Source: Paenibacillus solani (GTDB taxonomy: Bacteria; Bacillota; Bacilli; Paenibacillales; Paenibacillaceae). Taken from it: DNA of 64,000 nucleotides. A program made the position numbers and the translations under genes. Positions 42,225-51,322 of the stretch are shown piece after piece. Within the stretch, counting starts at the first letter, position 1, and each line of letters opens with the position of its first letter. The DNA is taken from the NCBI RefSeq assembly GCF_001277345.1, contig NZ_LIUT01000001.1:198938-262937 (forward strand), given 5' to 3'. The notes under the pieces were generated by a model. That model saw only the letters and a program-made list of their open reading frames with translations. It was not told where the DNA came from and searched no databases.

Positions 42225-43598
42225 TTAAAGAAGAACAAGCGTGCCGCTGTCCTTGATCTTATTGCGGATCGCAGCATATCTCTCGAGATCGTCTGGATTC
42301 AGATCAGATTGTATATGCTCCATACTTGTGCAGCACCTTACGATGTTGATTGCATTATTGTTGGTATAAGAGAATTCTAAACTATCCAGCATATATTGCA
42401 GACCCTTTCGTTTGTTGTTCTTCCGTATATAATACATACCGACATCTGCTAGGAAGCTGGCAAAACGGTCATTCATTAGATGCTCGGTGTAACCGCCAAT
42501 GGGTTCTTGCCGCTTGAGATGAGCCCTGATCAGGTGTTCAAATCTATCAAGATATTTATCGATTTCAAAATGGTATAGATTCGCTGCTTTGATGATTCTA
42601 AATAACCCCTTCAAAACTTCATTCTCCCTTGAAGAGATAAACTCGATATAGGGCTCCAGTACGTCAATATTACCCTTCATGAGCTCATACAGATAACGGT
42701 TGCCTCTAGCCCAAACCCGGAACTTCGCTTTGATCCGCTCGGCCGTTTCGTCTGACTCGATAATCCAGCTCTGATCCTCGTAACAGGATAAGTGATAAAT
42801 TGCTTGATCATAATCATCGTTATATTCGGCTATGGTGCCTAACAGTAAATCAGAGTACAAAATATATCCAAATAACTGCTTGGCTGGTTCGGTCCGTTTT
42901 CTATGAGGTCTGGAAGTATCATGTTTCCTGGCATACAACATGCGGGAGATGCGTCCCATTTCCTGGGTATAGTACTTTGCTTTATACCATTTGCGTAAGG
43001 ATAACCATGTATCGGCTAGATCTTTTAACGCATCTAATTGCACCCCTTCCGGGAGCCGTTTAATATAAGCTTCAAATTGTATCGTGCAGTTCAGATTATG
43101 CTCCTGGTCCGAATTTAGAGAACATAGAAAAATCCGATATTGGCACAAGGCCAATCGCTCGGCATGCTGGTGCTTTTCGCTCTCTGCCACTTTTTTGTAC
43201 AGAATTAAGGCGGCTTCCCGTTTCCCGTTATGATATAGCGTTTCTGCGCTATCAAAGAGCAGCGATGAATATGCCGGATTATCTATAATTCGATCAACGG
43301 CCTGATCGATACAGCTGAGTTTCCCCAGCTCGGCACATCGCATGATGAAGGGCCCAAGCCTTCTCCAATTTGGTGTCGATTCATGTACATATAAAGAATA
43401 AAAGATTCCCTCTTCCATGTTCATCGCTTCCGTAATCCGATCCAGGCTTGATACGGAAAGGGGCTGGTTGCCATTAATGAAGCGGCTGAGCGTTCCCGAA
43501 TTGATACCCGATTTCATGGCAAACGAGGAGAGGCTGAGCTTCTCCTTCTTCAAGTACCGTAACACATCCGTACTAATCGTTCTATCTACAGATATCAA
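42225..43598 (-). CDS. RRNPP-like regulator: XRE helix-turn-helix plus TPR-like sensor
   Basis: About 457 residues. The N-terminal 65 residues are a Cro/XRE helix-turn-helix (SLSSFAMKSGINSGTLSRFI, then LDRITEAMNMEEG). The rest is all-helical with TPR-like repeats, as in the peptide-sensing Rap/NprR/PlcR/AimR group. The TTG at 43598 has GGGGG 8 bases upstream; the GTG at 43607 abuts its own site. A truncated paralogue lies at 1-65. No signal peptide gene for it could be found next to it, so peptide control is inferred from architecture only. Confidence 0.7.
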   Translation of the reverse strand: MISVDRTISTDVLRYLKKEKLSLSSFAMKSGINSGTLSRFINGNQPLSVSSLDRITEAMNMEEGIFYSLYVHESTPNWRRLGPFIMRCAELGKLSCIDQAVDRIIDNPAYSSLLFDSAETLYHNGKREAALILYKKVAESEKHQHAERLALCQYRIFLCSLNSDQEHNLNCTIQFEAYIKRLPEGVQLDALKDLADTWLSLRKWYKAKYYTQEMGRISRMLYARKHDTSRPHRKRTEPAKQLFGYILYSDLLLGTIAEYNDDYDQAIYHLSCYEDQSWIIESDETAERIKAKFRVWARGNRYLYELMKGNIDVLEPYIEFISSRENEVLKGLFRIIKAANLYHFEIDKYLDRFEHLIRAHLKRQEPIGGYTEHLMNDRFASFLADVGMYYIRKNNKRKGLQYMLDSLEFSYTNNNAINIVRCCTSMEHIQSDLNPDDLERYAAIRNKIKDSGTLVLL

Positions 43599-43641
43599 TG
43601 ACCTCACCCCCTAGCCCATATATTCCATATTCAGGAAAATG

Positions 43642-43653
43642 ACGTATATAAGT
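43642..43653. promoter_or_regulatory. Near-palindrome upstream of the RRNPP-like regulator
   Basis: ACGTATATAAGT, counterpart of the perfect palindrome ACTTATATAAGT at 108-119. Surrounding bases are also conserved between the two places. Confidence 0.4.
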
Positions 43654-43819
43654 AATCTAATGCATTTATACGTGATGGGTCAATACTTAACTGTTAATTT
43701 TGCTGGAAATGCCAATATAAAATGAACAAAGTATGGATGAATCTGAAGAGGTTAATGGGAACGTTCCTTTTTTACGTGGTAAAATAACATATTATAAGCA
43801 CATATTGGAGGTATCTTCA

Positions 43820-44329
43820 TTGATCATTCAACTGGGCAATTTCGAAGTGAGTTCCGGACAATTGGTTGTCGCGGATCCTTGTTATGAATTGGATGCAAAC
43901 ACGGTCATTATGGGCCTGCTGGAGTCTGTTATGGATGGGACATGGGTCTCTGAAGTCGAGAAGGTGGAGATCCCGGACTGGGGCGAAGCCAATGCCAAGC
44001 TAACCGCTTACCATCTATCTGCTGCCGAACAGGGAGAGTTTCTGGAGTGGATCAAATGTCCTTTTGTGGCAGGGGTGGACAGCGGACAAGCAGGTATTTT
44101 TGATAAGCCAAAGTTCCGAATTCCTGACACAGACGCGTCGTCGGACAGTACAGATACCGCATGGTATTATGCCTGCAGCGATATTACCGAGAGCGGGGAA
44201 GAAGCAGGTGTTCTCGATGGCGGCGTTGTGTCTCGTACTGGCATGGGCGACGGCGCATACGGCGTATATAAGGCAGTAAATCAGCAGGAACAAGTGGTTG
44301 CCGTCAAGATTGTGTTTATTAAGCGTTAG
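43820..44329 (+). CDS. DUF4241-like protein
   Basis: 169 residues from the TTG 8 bases after GGAGG; a longer frame from 43733 lacks a ribosome binding site. The N-terminal SGQLVVADPCYEL and the later AGIFDKPKFRIPD and GDGAYGVYKAVN fit DUF4241-like proteins, which often have a conserved DPCY. Function unknown; cytoplasmic, no signal. Confidence 0.7.
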   Translation: MIIQLGNFEVSSGQLVVADPCYELDANTVIMGLLESVMDGTWVSEVEKVEIPDWGEANAKLTAYHLSAAEQGEFLEWIKCPFVAGVDSGQAGIFDKPKFRIPDTDASSDSTDTAWYYACSDITESGEEAGVLDGGVVSRTGMGDGAYGVYKAVNQQEQVVAVKIVFIKR

Positions 44330-44436
44330 TTGTTTAAAGAATTCTTTCCCAGGGGTTGGGGCAAGATATGGTTTGGAACCGCGTCTGGCAAGCCAGAAGG
44401 GGTTGTTCCTATCACAATTCCGAGGGAGTGAGATGG

Positions 44437-44664
44437 ATGGCTAACAATAACGAACGCAATCAAAGAACTGATTCTGAGCGCGACAATAACGACAAGGGTG
44501 TCAACGCTGGAGAAGCTTTGGGAACTGCAGGTGGTGGCGTTGCGGGTGCTGCTGTAGGCTCCGTTCTAGGTCCAATTGGTACCATTGCAGGTGGTGTCGC
44601 AGGGGCAGTATTGGGTAACAAAGCTGGCGATGCTGCAGAAAATGACGACAAAGAATCAAAATAA
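44437..44664 (+). CDS. Glycine-zipper protein
   Basis: 75 residues from the ATG 8 bases after GGGAG. A polar, Asn/Asp/Arg-rich head (NNNERNQRTDSERDNN) followed by a glycine-zipper hydrophobic segment (AGGGVAGAAVGSVLGPIG, TIAGGVAGAVLG) and an acidic tail. Likely membrane-inserted or self-associating. Small proteins of this kind are common in Paenibacillaceae; the function is unknown. Confidence 0.65.
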   Translation: MANNNERNQRTDSERDNNDKGVNAGEALGTAGGGVAGAAVGSVLGPIGTIAGGVAGAVLGNKAGDAAENDDKESK

Positions 44665-44751
44665 AAAGACCTTAGCAAGACCTTCTATGCGAGTCAGCAT
44701 AAGAGGAACCCGGGGTCCGGTGACCTCCATCATGTTGGCTCATATTAGGTA

Positions 44752-44777
44752 AAGAACCGCGCATCCGCGCGGTTCTT
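44752..44777. terminator. Terminator-like hairpin
   Basis: AAGAACCGCGC, loop ATCC, GCGCGGTTCTT, a perfect 11-bp stem followed by GAATTTT. Confidence 0.75.
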
Positions 44778-44951
44778 GAATTTTACGAACAGCTTCTGTT
44801 TCCCCTCTTAATATGCTTAATAGAGTGGTATCAGATAGCATCTATAATTGTAGCTGTAACAGCCCGCCTATGGTACGATATGAAGGATCGCGAAGCGATT
44901 AAGCTGGCAGATCATCATGGGATCATAGACATGGGATAGGGGAGTAACAAC

Positions 44952-45827
44952 TTGAAGACATTTAAGAAAGTTTACATAGAGATTACGAGTATTTGCAATT
45001 TGGCCTGTCACTTCTGCCCGCCGACGGAGCGCAAGGCTAACTTTATTAAGGTAGAGGATTTTGCGAGAAGATTGGATGAGATCAAGCCGCACACCAGCTA
45101 TATCTACTTGCACGTGAAGGGGGAGCCTTTGCTCCATCCGAAGATCGACGAGCTGCTGGACATTAGCCATGAAAAAGGGTTCAAGGTCAACATCACGACC
45201 AACGGCACGTTGATCGCGAAGAACCGGCACAAGCTGCTGGGCAAGCCAGCCTTGAGACAGATGAACTTCTCGCTCCACAGCTTCGATGGACACGAGGGTT
45301 CTACGAACCGTGAGGGATATCTAAGGGATATTCTATCTTTTGTCCGCGCGGCCGAGGAGCATAAGGTGATCTTCTCCTTCCGTTTGTGGAACCTGACCCA
45401 GGATAACCAAACGAACCTGGAGAAGAGCCGCAACCGTCAGACGCTTGAAATTCTGGAGCAGGAATTTAATCTGGACTACCGGATCGAGGAGAAGGTTGAG
45501 CCGGGTGGCGGCGTGAAGGTTGCCGAGCGCATCTACCTGAACCAGGATTACGAATTCCAATGGCCGAGTCTTTCGGCACCGGAAGATGACGGCAAGGGCT
45601 TCTGCCATGCGCTTCGCAGCCAGGCAGCCATCCTGGTCGACGGAACGGTCGTACCGTGCTGTCTGGACGGGGAAGGGGTTATCAATTTAGGCAACATCCA
45701 TCAGAAGTCGTTCTCGGATATCGTTGACGGTGAGCGGGCAAATAACCTGGTGGAAGGCTTCTCACGCCGGGAAGCTGTCGAGGAGTTATGCCGGAAATGC
45801 GGGTATCGGCAGCGGTTCGGAGCTTAA
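44952..45827 (+). CDS. Radical SAM enzyme with SPASM-like C-terminus
   Basis: 291 residues, TTG start 7 bases after GGGGAG. The iron-sulfur triad is CNLACHFC (C15, C19, C22). The GEP motif appears as VKGEPLLHP. A SPASM/twitch-like end has GTVVPCCLDGEG and CRKCGYRQRF. Such enzymes mature peptides, proteins or cofactors. No small cysteine-bearing peptide gene is next to it; the glycine-zipper gene at 44437 is the only nearby small ORF. Substrate unknown. Confidence 0.78.
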   Translation: MKTFKKVYIEITSICNLACHFCPPTERKANFIKVEDFARRLDEIKPHTSYIYLHVKGEPLLHPKIDELLDISHEKGFKVNITTNGTLIAKNRHKLLGKPALRQMNFSLHSFDGHEGSTNREGYLRDILSFVRAAEEHKVIFSFRLWNLTQDNQTNLEKSRNRQTLEILEQEFNLDYRIEEKVEPGGGVKVAERIYLNQDYEFQWPSLSAPEDDGKGFCHALRSQAAILVDGTVVPCCLDGEGVINLGNIHQKSFSDIVDGERANNLVEGFSRREAVEELCRKCGYRQRFGA

Positions 45828-45988
45828 CCAAGGATTGACCAAGCACAACTGCAAAAGTGATTTAAATGGTTTGATGCAACCATCTGCAGAGAATCGCGCC
45901 TAATCCAGTCCAGAATTATCATTCCTCATTTTTGGTGGAAATCTGTCGTGAGCGGCGATTTATGAAATACTGCAGTTCAACAAAAACA

Positions 45989-46026
45989 CAGCCTCTGTTC
46001 GCAACGTTTGCGCAGAGGCTGTTTTT
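45989..46026 (+). terminator. Terminator of the radical SAM gene
   Basis: CAGCCTCTG and CAGAGGCTG with an inner CGCAA/TTGCG stem, followed by TTTTTC. Confidence 0.85.
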
Positions 46027-46108
46027 CATTTTCATTTTGTCTTTTTATGCAACTAGATCTATAAAAGAGACGTCTTATAGTTAACACGATTCACCAGGGG
46101 TGGTAAAT

Positions 46109-47095
46109 ATGAACAAAAGGCTCTTTTTGATCGCAGCAGCTTCAGCTTTGCTATTGGGCATCGGTGGATATTCATATGTAAATCATCATACAGAGGAAAA
46201 CCAACAAGTTGCCTCACCAGTTATTGAAACGGAACTTAATGCAACCGAACCAAAGTTGGTCAAAGAAGATAAAATCTCTGCTGATCATGCTATATTTGCA
46301 AATTATGAAGAGGCTCTTTCCGCTTCACAGGTAGTGGCAGAAGTAACTGTTACCGAGAAGTCGGAAAATGTGATTATTGAAGGGAAAGGCCCATCTAGAG
46401 GATATACACTCACTGAAGTTCAAGTAAATAAAGTATTTGAAAATAAAATTGGTGCAGAAATAGGGCAGACGATTAACGTACTCGAACCTACCTATTTTGC
46501 TGAGAGTGAAGAAGGACTCATCAGATTTAATTATGAAGACTACAAGAAAATGGAGTCTCGTTTGAAATATGCTGTTTTCTTAGTATGGAATGAGGAGAGA
46601 CAGGGTTACTGGATTAATGCTCTAGAACAAGGGAAATTCAGTGTAGACAATCTGGATAAAGCAGAGATGTCACTATTATCTGAGAATAGTCAGTACGCAG
46701 AATTAAAAAAGGATGTCATCGATTCTCTATATGGAGAGGTTCCTAAGCAAGAAAATGCTGTACCAAGTTTTACACCGCTGGACGAAAGTAAATATGAAGG
46801 CATTCAAAAAGAAATGGTCAAACTCATTAATCTTCATGCACAATATGTGAATGAACAAGACGAAGAAAGATTCAAAGAGTTATTTAATTACCAAGACTAC
46901 GGCTTACCTTCTTTTGAAGTTCTAGGCTTGGAGATAGAGGATTTCCATGAAATGGAGGGTAATCAAGGTCTCGTATCGATGATATTAACCATCAAACCAC
47001 ATGAAGATAATTCGTTAAATGAAGACCTTAAATTTTGGTATTATATTGCTTTGAATGAAGAAGAGGGAAAGTGGAAGATCATGTCTATTGATTAA
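46109..47095 (+). CDS. Secreted or membrane-anchored uncharacterised protein
   Basis: 328 residues from the ATG at 46109 (AGGGGTGG upstream). An N-terminal hydrophobic segment (LFLIAAASALLLGIGGYSYV) acts as signal or anchor, without a lipobox. Residues about 55-205 form a beta-rich domain with QVVAEVTVTEKSENV and YAVFLVWNEERQGYWI, like domains that sense redox or stress in Firmicute lipoproteins. Residues about 225-328 form a second alpha/beta domain. No enzymatic motif. Confidence 0.6.
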   Translation: MNKRLFLIAAASALLLGIGGYSYVNHHTEENQQVASPVIETELNATEPKLVKEDKISADHAIFANYEEALSASQVVAEVTVTEKSENVIIEGKGPSRGYTLTEVQVNKVFENKIGAEIGQTINVLEPTYFAESEEGLIRFNYEDYKKMESRLKYAVFLVWNEERQGYWINALEQGKFSVDNLDKAEMSLLSENSQYAELKKDVIDSLYGEVPKQENAVPSFTPLDESKYEGIQKEMVKLINLHAQYVNEQDEERFKELFNYQDYGLPSFEVLGLEIEDFHEMEGNQGLVSMILTIKPHEDNSLNEDLKFWYYIALNEEEGKWKIMSID

Positions 47096-47133
47096 AAGTT
47101 TTATCATAACGAAGACGATACGAGATCCCAACC

Positions 47134-47166
47134 AAGAGGCGGAGAAAAATTCCGCTTCTTTTTTGA
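47134..47166 (+). terminator. Terminator
   Basis: AAGAGGCGGA, loop GAAAAAT, TCCGCTTCTT, then TTTT. Confidence 0.8.
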
Positions 47167-47285
47167 TGCCGATATGTGGTATCGTTATGTGTTATGACGT
47201 AAACGAACGGCTTGTGGAGACTCAATGATGAGATGCCCTATGTTACGTGATGCACAATAAAGATATTCACCTTAAAGGAGACCCT

Positions 47286-48644
47286 ATGACATTTCAAGAT
47301 TTAAATATATCCCCAATCATTCTCAAGGCGCTGGCCAAGGAGAATTACAAGACGCCGACGCCTATTCAGGCTCAGGCCATTCCGGCTGTGTTAGCCGGCA
47401 GAGATTTGCTGGGCTGTGCCCAAACCGGAACAGGGAAGACAGCCGCTTTTTCGGTACCGATGATCCAATTGTTAAACGAACAGCCTCCTAAACCGGGCAT
47501 GGGGCGCCGCATTCGCGCGCTGGTATTGTCGCCGACCCGCGAACTTGCCCTGCAAATCTCGGATAATGTCAAAGCTTACAGCCAGTTCACGAAGCTGCGT
47601 TCGACCGCAATTGTTGGCGGCGTTTCGCAGAAAACGCAGGAGCGGGCGCTTCAGCAAGGAGCAGACATCCTGATTGCCACCCCAGGCAGGCTTATCGATC
47701 TCATGAATCAGAAGCAAGTCGATCTGCAGCATGTAGAGATCCTGGTGTTGGATGAAGCTGACCGTATGCTGGATATGGGCTTTATTCATGATGTGAAGCG
47801 GATCATCGCCAAAATGCCGAGCAAGAAACAAACGCTCTTCTTCTCAGCCACGATGCCTGCAGAAATCAACCAGCTGGTCAAAACACTACTGCACAATCCC
47901 GTAAAAGTGGAGATTACCCCGGTTTCCTCTACGGCCGAGCGGATCAAGCAATCCGTGTACCTGCTGGAAACGGGGAGTAAGCAGAAGCAATTGAATGAGC
48001 TGCTCAAGGATCCATCGATTGCATCTGCCTTGGTTTTTACCCGTACGAAGCGCGGAGCTGACCGGGTCGCACGCGGTCTGAACAAGGTGAATATTACAGC
48101 TCAGGCCATTCATGGTGATAAATCGCAAACCAGCCGTCAGAACGCACTTAAAAACTTCAAAAGTGGCGAGACACGAGTATTGGTAGCGACGGATATCGCC
48201 GCAAGAGGCATTGACATTGACGAGCTGTCACATGTCATTAACTTCAACCTCCCGAATATTCCCGAAACGTATGTTCACCGGATTGGCCGGACAGGGCGAG
48301 CGGGGCTGAGCGGAACAGCGATTTCGTTCTGCGAAGTGGACGAGGTGCCTTTTCTGCGGGATATTGAGAAGTTAATCGGAAAGTCCATTCCAGAAGTCAA
48401 GGATCATGCCTATCCGATGTCTAGCTCATTAAGAGCCTCCAAGGTAGACCGGTCGCCAAAGCCGGCTTCGGCAAGACCTGCCAGAGCGAAGACTGCTGCA
48501 GCCAAGACCGCTTCGTCCAAGTCTGCTTCGAGCAAGACTACTTCAACCAAGTCTACTTCAACCAAGTCTACTCCGTCCAAGGCTGCTCATACCAGATCCG
48601 GTTCCACCAGATCTAACCGAGCGCCGAAAATAGTGAAAAAGTAA
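47286..48644 (+). CDS. DEAD-box RNA helicase with low-complexity basic tail
   Basis: 452 residues from the ATG after AAAGGAG; a frame start at 47247 adds 13 residues. All helicase motifs are present: Q motif (PTPIQAQAIP), AQTGTGKT (45-52), PTRELALQ, VLDEADRMLDMG, SAT, and ATDIAARGIDI and HRIGRTGRAG in domain 2. It unwinds RNA duplexes with ATP. The last 70 residues are a degenerate repeat of Ser, Thr, Ala and Lys (KTASSKSASSKTTSTKSTST), a basic disordered RNA-binding tail. RhlE/CshA type. Confidence 0.92.
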   Translation: MTFQDLNISPIILKALAKENYKTPTPIQAQAIPAVLAGRDLLGCAQTGTGKTAAFSVPMIQLLNEQPPKPGMGRRIRALVLSPTRELALQISDNVKAYSQFTKLRSTAIVGGVSQKTQERALQQGADILIATPGRLIDLMNQKQVDLQHVEILVLDEADRMLDMGFIHDVKRIIAKMPSKKQTLFFSATMPAEINQLVKTLLHNPVKVEITPVSSTAERIKQSVYLLETGSKQKQLNELLKDPSIASALVFTRTKRGADRVARGLNKVNITAQAIHGDKSQTSRQNALKNFKSGETRVLVATDIAARGIDIDELSHVINFNLPNIPETYVHRIGRTGRAGLSGTAISFCEVDEVPFLRDIEKLIGKSIPEVKDHAYPMSSSLRASKVDRSPKPASARPARAKTAAAKTASSKSASSKTTSTKSTSTKSTPSKAAHTRSGSTRSNRAPKIVKK

Positions 48645-48656
48645 ATATAGCAAACG

Positions 48657-48690
48657 GACAACCCTTTTTCCTGAGTGAAAGAGGGTTGTC
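48657..48690 (+). terminator. Terminator of the helicase gene
   Basis: GACAACCCTTTTTC and GAAAGAGGGTTGTC pair, followed by GTGTGTTTT; the T-run is weak. Confidence 0.6.
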
Positions 48691-48858
48691 GTGTGTTTTA
48701 TGTAATCGGATCATTAAGCAGCTCATTAATACTTTGTTAAAATTTTCACAAACTTATCATATGAATGCCGATTCTTTCCTTCACTATGAGTTAAGATAGA
48801 TATGAGAGATCAGTAATCGTCTTACATCAAAACTAGCCGGATATGGAGGATGGACTTC

Positions 48859-49830
48859 ATGAGAAATGTATTCGTTTTGGGTGGAACCGGATTCTTAGGT
48901 TATTTTACGATTAAGGAAATGCTGAAAAGAGGATATAAAGTATCCACGGTATCGCTGCCTCCGCTGCCAACAGAAGATCTGCTGCCGCGTGAGGTTGAAT
49001 GCAGATTAGGCAATATTAATGATATGAGTGATGAAGAGATTCTGGATATGCTGAAAGGCATGGACAGTTTTGTATATGCGGCGGGTGCGGATGAGCGTAT
49101 GGTACCTGAGGCGCCAGCCATGAAATTCTTCTATGAGGCGAATGTTCTTCCCACACAGCGTCTGGCTCGATTGGCCAAGCAGGCCGGAGTGAAGAAGTTC
49201 GTGCTGTACGGCTCGTATTTCGCCCACTTTGCCGAGAAGTGGACAGATCTGCCGCTTATAGACAATGCGTATCCACGTACCCGCCTGCTGCAAGAAGAAG
49301 TAGCTTGCATGGAGGGTGAAGACAGCATGGATGTAATGACTCTGCGTTTGCCGTTCATCTTCGGGATCATGCCCGGACGCATGCCGCTCTGGACCATGTT
49401 CGTTGATCGTGTCAAAGGAAAAGATACGGTACCGGTTCTGGCGGGCGGAACGGCAGCCGTGACGGCACAACAAGTGGCGGAAGCTACAATCGGCGCGATT
49501 GAGCATGGCCAACACCGCGGCAAATATGCGATCAGTGGCATCAACATGAAGCACAGCGAATTCCACCAGATGGTGCTTGACGCACTGGGACAGAAAGACA
49601 GCAAGGTCGTTGTGCTGCCGCTGGAACAGATGCAACCTGCGATGGAACAGCTGGATGCGGCCACAGCCGCAGCCGGTAAGGAGCACGGCATCCATATGAG
49701 TGTAACTGCATTGATTCAAGACCGAGATGCCTATCTGGATCCGGCGGATACAATGCCGATTCTGCAATACCAAGAGGATGATGTGTACGCAGCGATTGTG
49801 GAGACACTCCGCAAATGCGTCGAAGAGTAG
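48859..49830 (+). CDS. NAD-dependent epimerase/dehydratase family protein
   Basis: 323 residues; the ATG at 48859 is 9 bases after GGAGG, whereas that at 48850 abuts it. An extended-SDR Rossmann domain with GGTGFLGYF at the N-terminus (GxxGxxG). The usual Y-x3-K is not evident (the YGSYFAHFAEKW region stands in its place). It may be a redox-sensing or sugar nucleotide enzyme of the atypical NmrA-like group. Substrate unknown. Single gene. Confidence 0.75.
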   Translation: MRNVFVLGGTGFLGYFTIKEMLKRGYKVSTVSLPPLPTEDLLPREVECRLGNINDMSDEEILDMLKGMDSFVYAAGADERMVPEAPAMKFFYEANVLPTQRLARLAKQAGVKKFVLYGSYFAHFAEKWTDLPLIDNAYPRTRLLQEEVACMEGEDSMDVMTLRLPFIFGIMPGRMPLWTMFVDRVKGKDTVPVLAGGTAAVTAQQVAEATIGAIEHGQHRGKYAISGINMKHSEFHQMVLDALGQKDSKVVVLPLEQMQPAMEQLDAATAAAGKEHGIHMSVTALIQDRDAYLDPADTMPILQYQEDDVYAAIVETLRKCVEE

Positions 49831-49926
49831 ACCGAGTCAGTCTCTGCACCTATGCAGCCGCAGAGGCGGCTTCTCTTCGACGAAGCGAACACAGTAACTG
49901 TGTGCGAGTGATTGCTTCTTAACCAT

Positions 49927-49966
49927 AAAGCGTCCTTTCCTGTTAAGTGGAAAGGGGCTTTTTTTC
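49927..49966. terminator. Terminator between convergent genes
   Basis: AAGCGTCCTTTCC and GGAAAGGGGCTT with internal G-T pairing and an 8-base loop, then TTTTTTT. It serves the epimerase gene and lies just before the methyltransferase stop. Confidence 0.7.
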
Positions 49967-49975
49967 ATAGACATA

Positions 49976-50707
49976 CTAATCTTGCTTTCTCCCCGCCAGA
50001 AACAGGAACAGCGGAATTCTGCGTCTGCGCTCATAGGTTTCGTCGCTTGCAAAATGCTCCCGCACAGGCTTCGATTCCCTGAGCCGTTCCACGATAAACC
50101 CGGCTTCTTGCATCGCGTTAAAATAATCCTCGATGGTCCGGTGATATTTATGAACGGTGCCGCCCAGCCATTGCTGCTCCCGGTAGCCTTCGATGAAATA
50201 ATTGTCTACGACCCAATTCGTTCTTGTGCCAGAGGGCTGAAGCGTAGAGGTGATGACGGGATGCTCCACTGAGAACACAAACCTTCCGTTTGGCTTCAAG
50301 GTCTGATGAATGCTGTGAAAGACGGTCTCGATATCCTCCAGATAATGAAGGGCGAGCCGGGAGATTACCACATCGTAGGCGTCACTTGGGTATGTATAGT
50401 CCTCCATCCTCATGTGCAGAACGGACCCATGATTGTAATCCATAAGCTGGTTTGTGGCGGCCTTCACCATATTGCGGGAGCCTTCGATCCCAACGTATGC
50501 GGCGCAGCCTTTTTCCAGTAATTCCACGCCAAACCCGGCATCCCCGGACCCCAGGTCGAGTACATGCCGATCCAAGACTTCCCCTAGCAGCTGCCATATG
50601 ACGGGCTTCTCCAGCGTATCATTGGCATTCTCCTGCCACTGCCGCCGCTGCATATACTTCTCGAAGTTCGAGTTATCGTCATAAAAATCAGATCCGTGAA
50701 AGTTCAT
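49976..50707 (-). CDS. Class I SAM-dependent methyltransferase
   Basis: 243 residues. Motif I VLDLGSGDAGFG, the strand 2 acid in VGIEGSRNM, and DVVISRLALHYLED, as in UbiE/Methyltransf_11 proteins. The C-terminal half (HPVITSTLQPSGTRTNWVVD) carries the substrate part. Target unknown; single gene on the minus strand. Confidence 0.82.
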   Translation of the reverse strand: MNFHGSDFYDDNSNFEKYMQRRQWQENANDTLEKPVIWQLLGEVLDRHVLDLGSGDAGFGVELLEKGCAAYVGIEGSRNMVKAATNQLMDYNHGSVLHMRMEDYTYPSDAYDVVISRLALHYLEDIETVFHSIHQTLKPNGRFVFSVEHPVITSTLQPSGTRTNWVVDNYFIEGYREQQWLGGTVHKYHRTIEDYFNAMQEAGFIVERLRESKPVREHFASDETYERRRRIPLFLFLAGRKQD

Positions 50708-50924
50708 AGGTACCTCCTTTGAATAACAACCTAAAATGCACCATGTTGTACTTTACCATATTGGTGATAAGGTATGAACGAATAAGTCAGAAAAATATCA
50801 CCTCATCATGCATCATGTCATCGCCCTCCGACAATTCGAATGTTGACAGATAAAGTTGCACCAACTCTGGGTCCCTTTCATATGGTACATGGGCTGACTT
50901 TTTAATGAGGAGGATGTTATTTTG

Positions 50925-51170
50925 ATGTATAGCAATTATTATCAGGTGCCAAGGGCGGTGACCCAGCAGAGAATTACCATGCAGCAAGCTCAAGAAATTG
51001 CACTCGCCCGGGTACCGGGTCAAATTGTACATGTGGATATGGATTTGGAGCATGGTGTTATGGTCTACGAAATATTTATTCAGACCGCTGACAACAGATT
51101 ATTTGAAGTAGAGATCCTCGCGAGATCCGGAAGAATCTTAAGTGTTGAGGAAGAAGACGACGTGGATTGA
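50925..51170 (+). CDS. PepSY-domain protein
   Basis: 81 residues; ATG preceded by GAGGAGG, with a TTG just before it also possible. It has the PepSY pattern: a helix with ITMQQAQEIALARVPG followed by strands VHVDMDLEHGVMVYEIFI and FEVEILARSGRILSVEEED. No signal peptide. PepSY domains usually inhibit or chaperone proteases; this is a lone cytoplasmic-looking copy. Confidence 0.78.
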   Translation: MYSNYYQVPRAVTQQRITMQQAQEIALARVPGQIVHVDMDLEHGVMVYEIFIQTADNRLFEVEILARSGRILSVEEEDDVD

Positions 51171-51193
51171 GGCGTCTTCCGGCTAAATGGAAT

Positions 51194-51235
51194 AAACCGA
51201 GTGAGACGAGAATCACCGTTTCGCTCGGTTTTTTC
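51194..51235 (+). terminator. Terminator of the PepSY gene
   Basis: AACCGAGTGAGA and TTTCGCTCGGTT pair with G-T and mismatch, followed by TTTTTC. Confidence 0.75.
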
Positions 51236-51322
51236 ATGAACTTATTTTGCAGTCTACTGTAAGGTGAGAGACAACGGTATACTCATATTAAGTAAAAATA
51301 GGCTTCCAAGAGGGGGGAGTAT

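Noticed and set aside
43608..43819. Signal peptide gene for the RRNPP-like regulator
   Set aside because: No short ORF with a ribosome binding site and secretion signal was found here or between the regulator and the lipoprotein gene.
49006..49773. Long antisense frame (255 codons) opposite the epimerase gene
   Set aside because: It mirrors the codon structure of the sense gene, which has a Rossmann motif and a ribosome binding site; the antisense product is rich in His, Cys and Arg with no domain.
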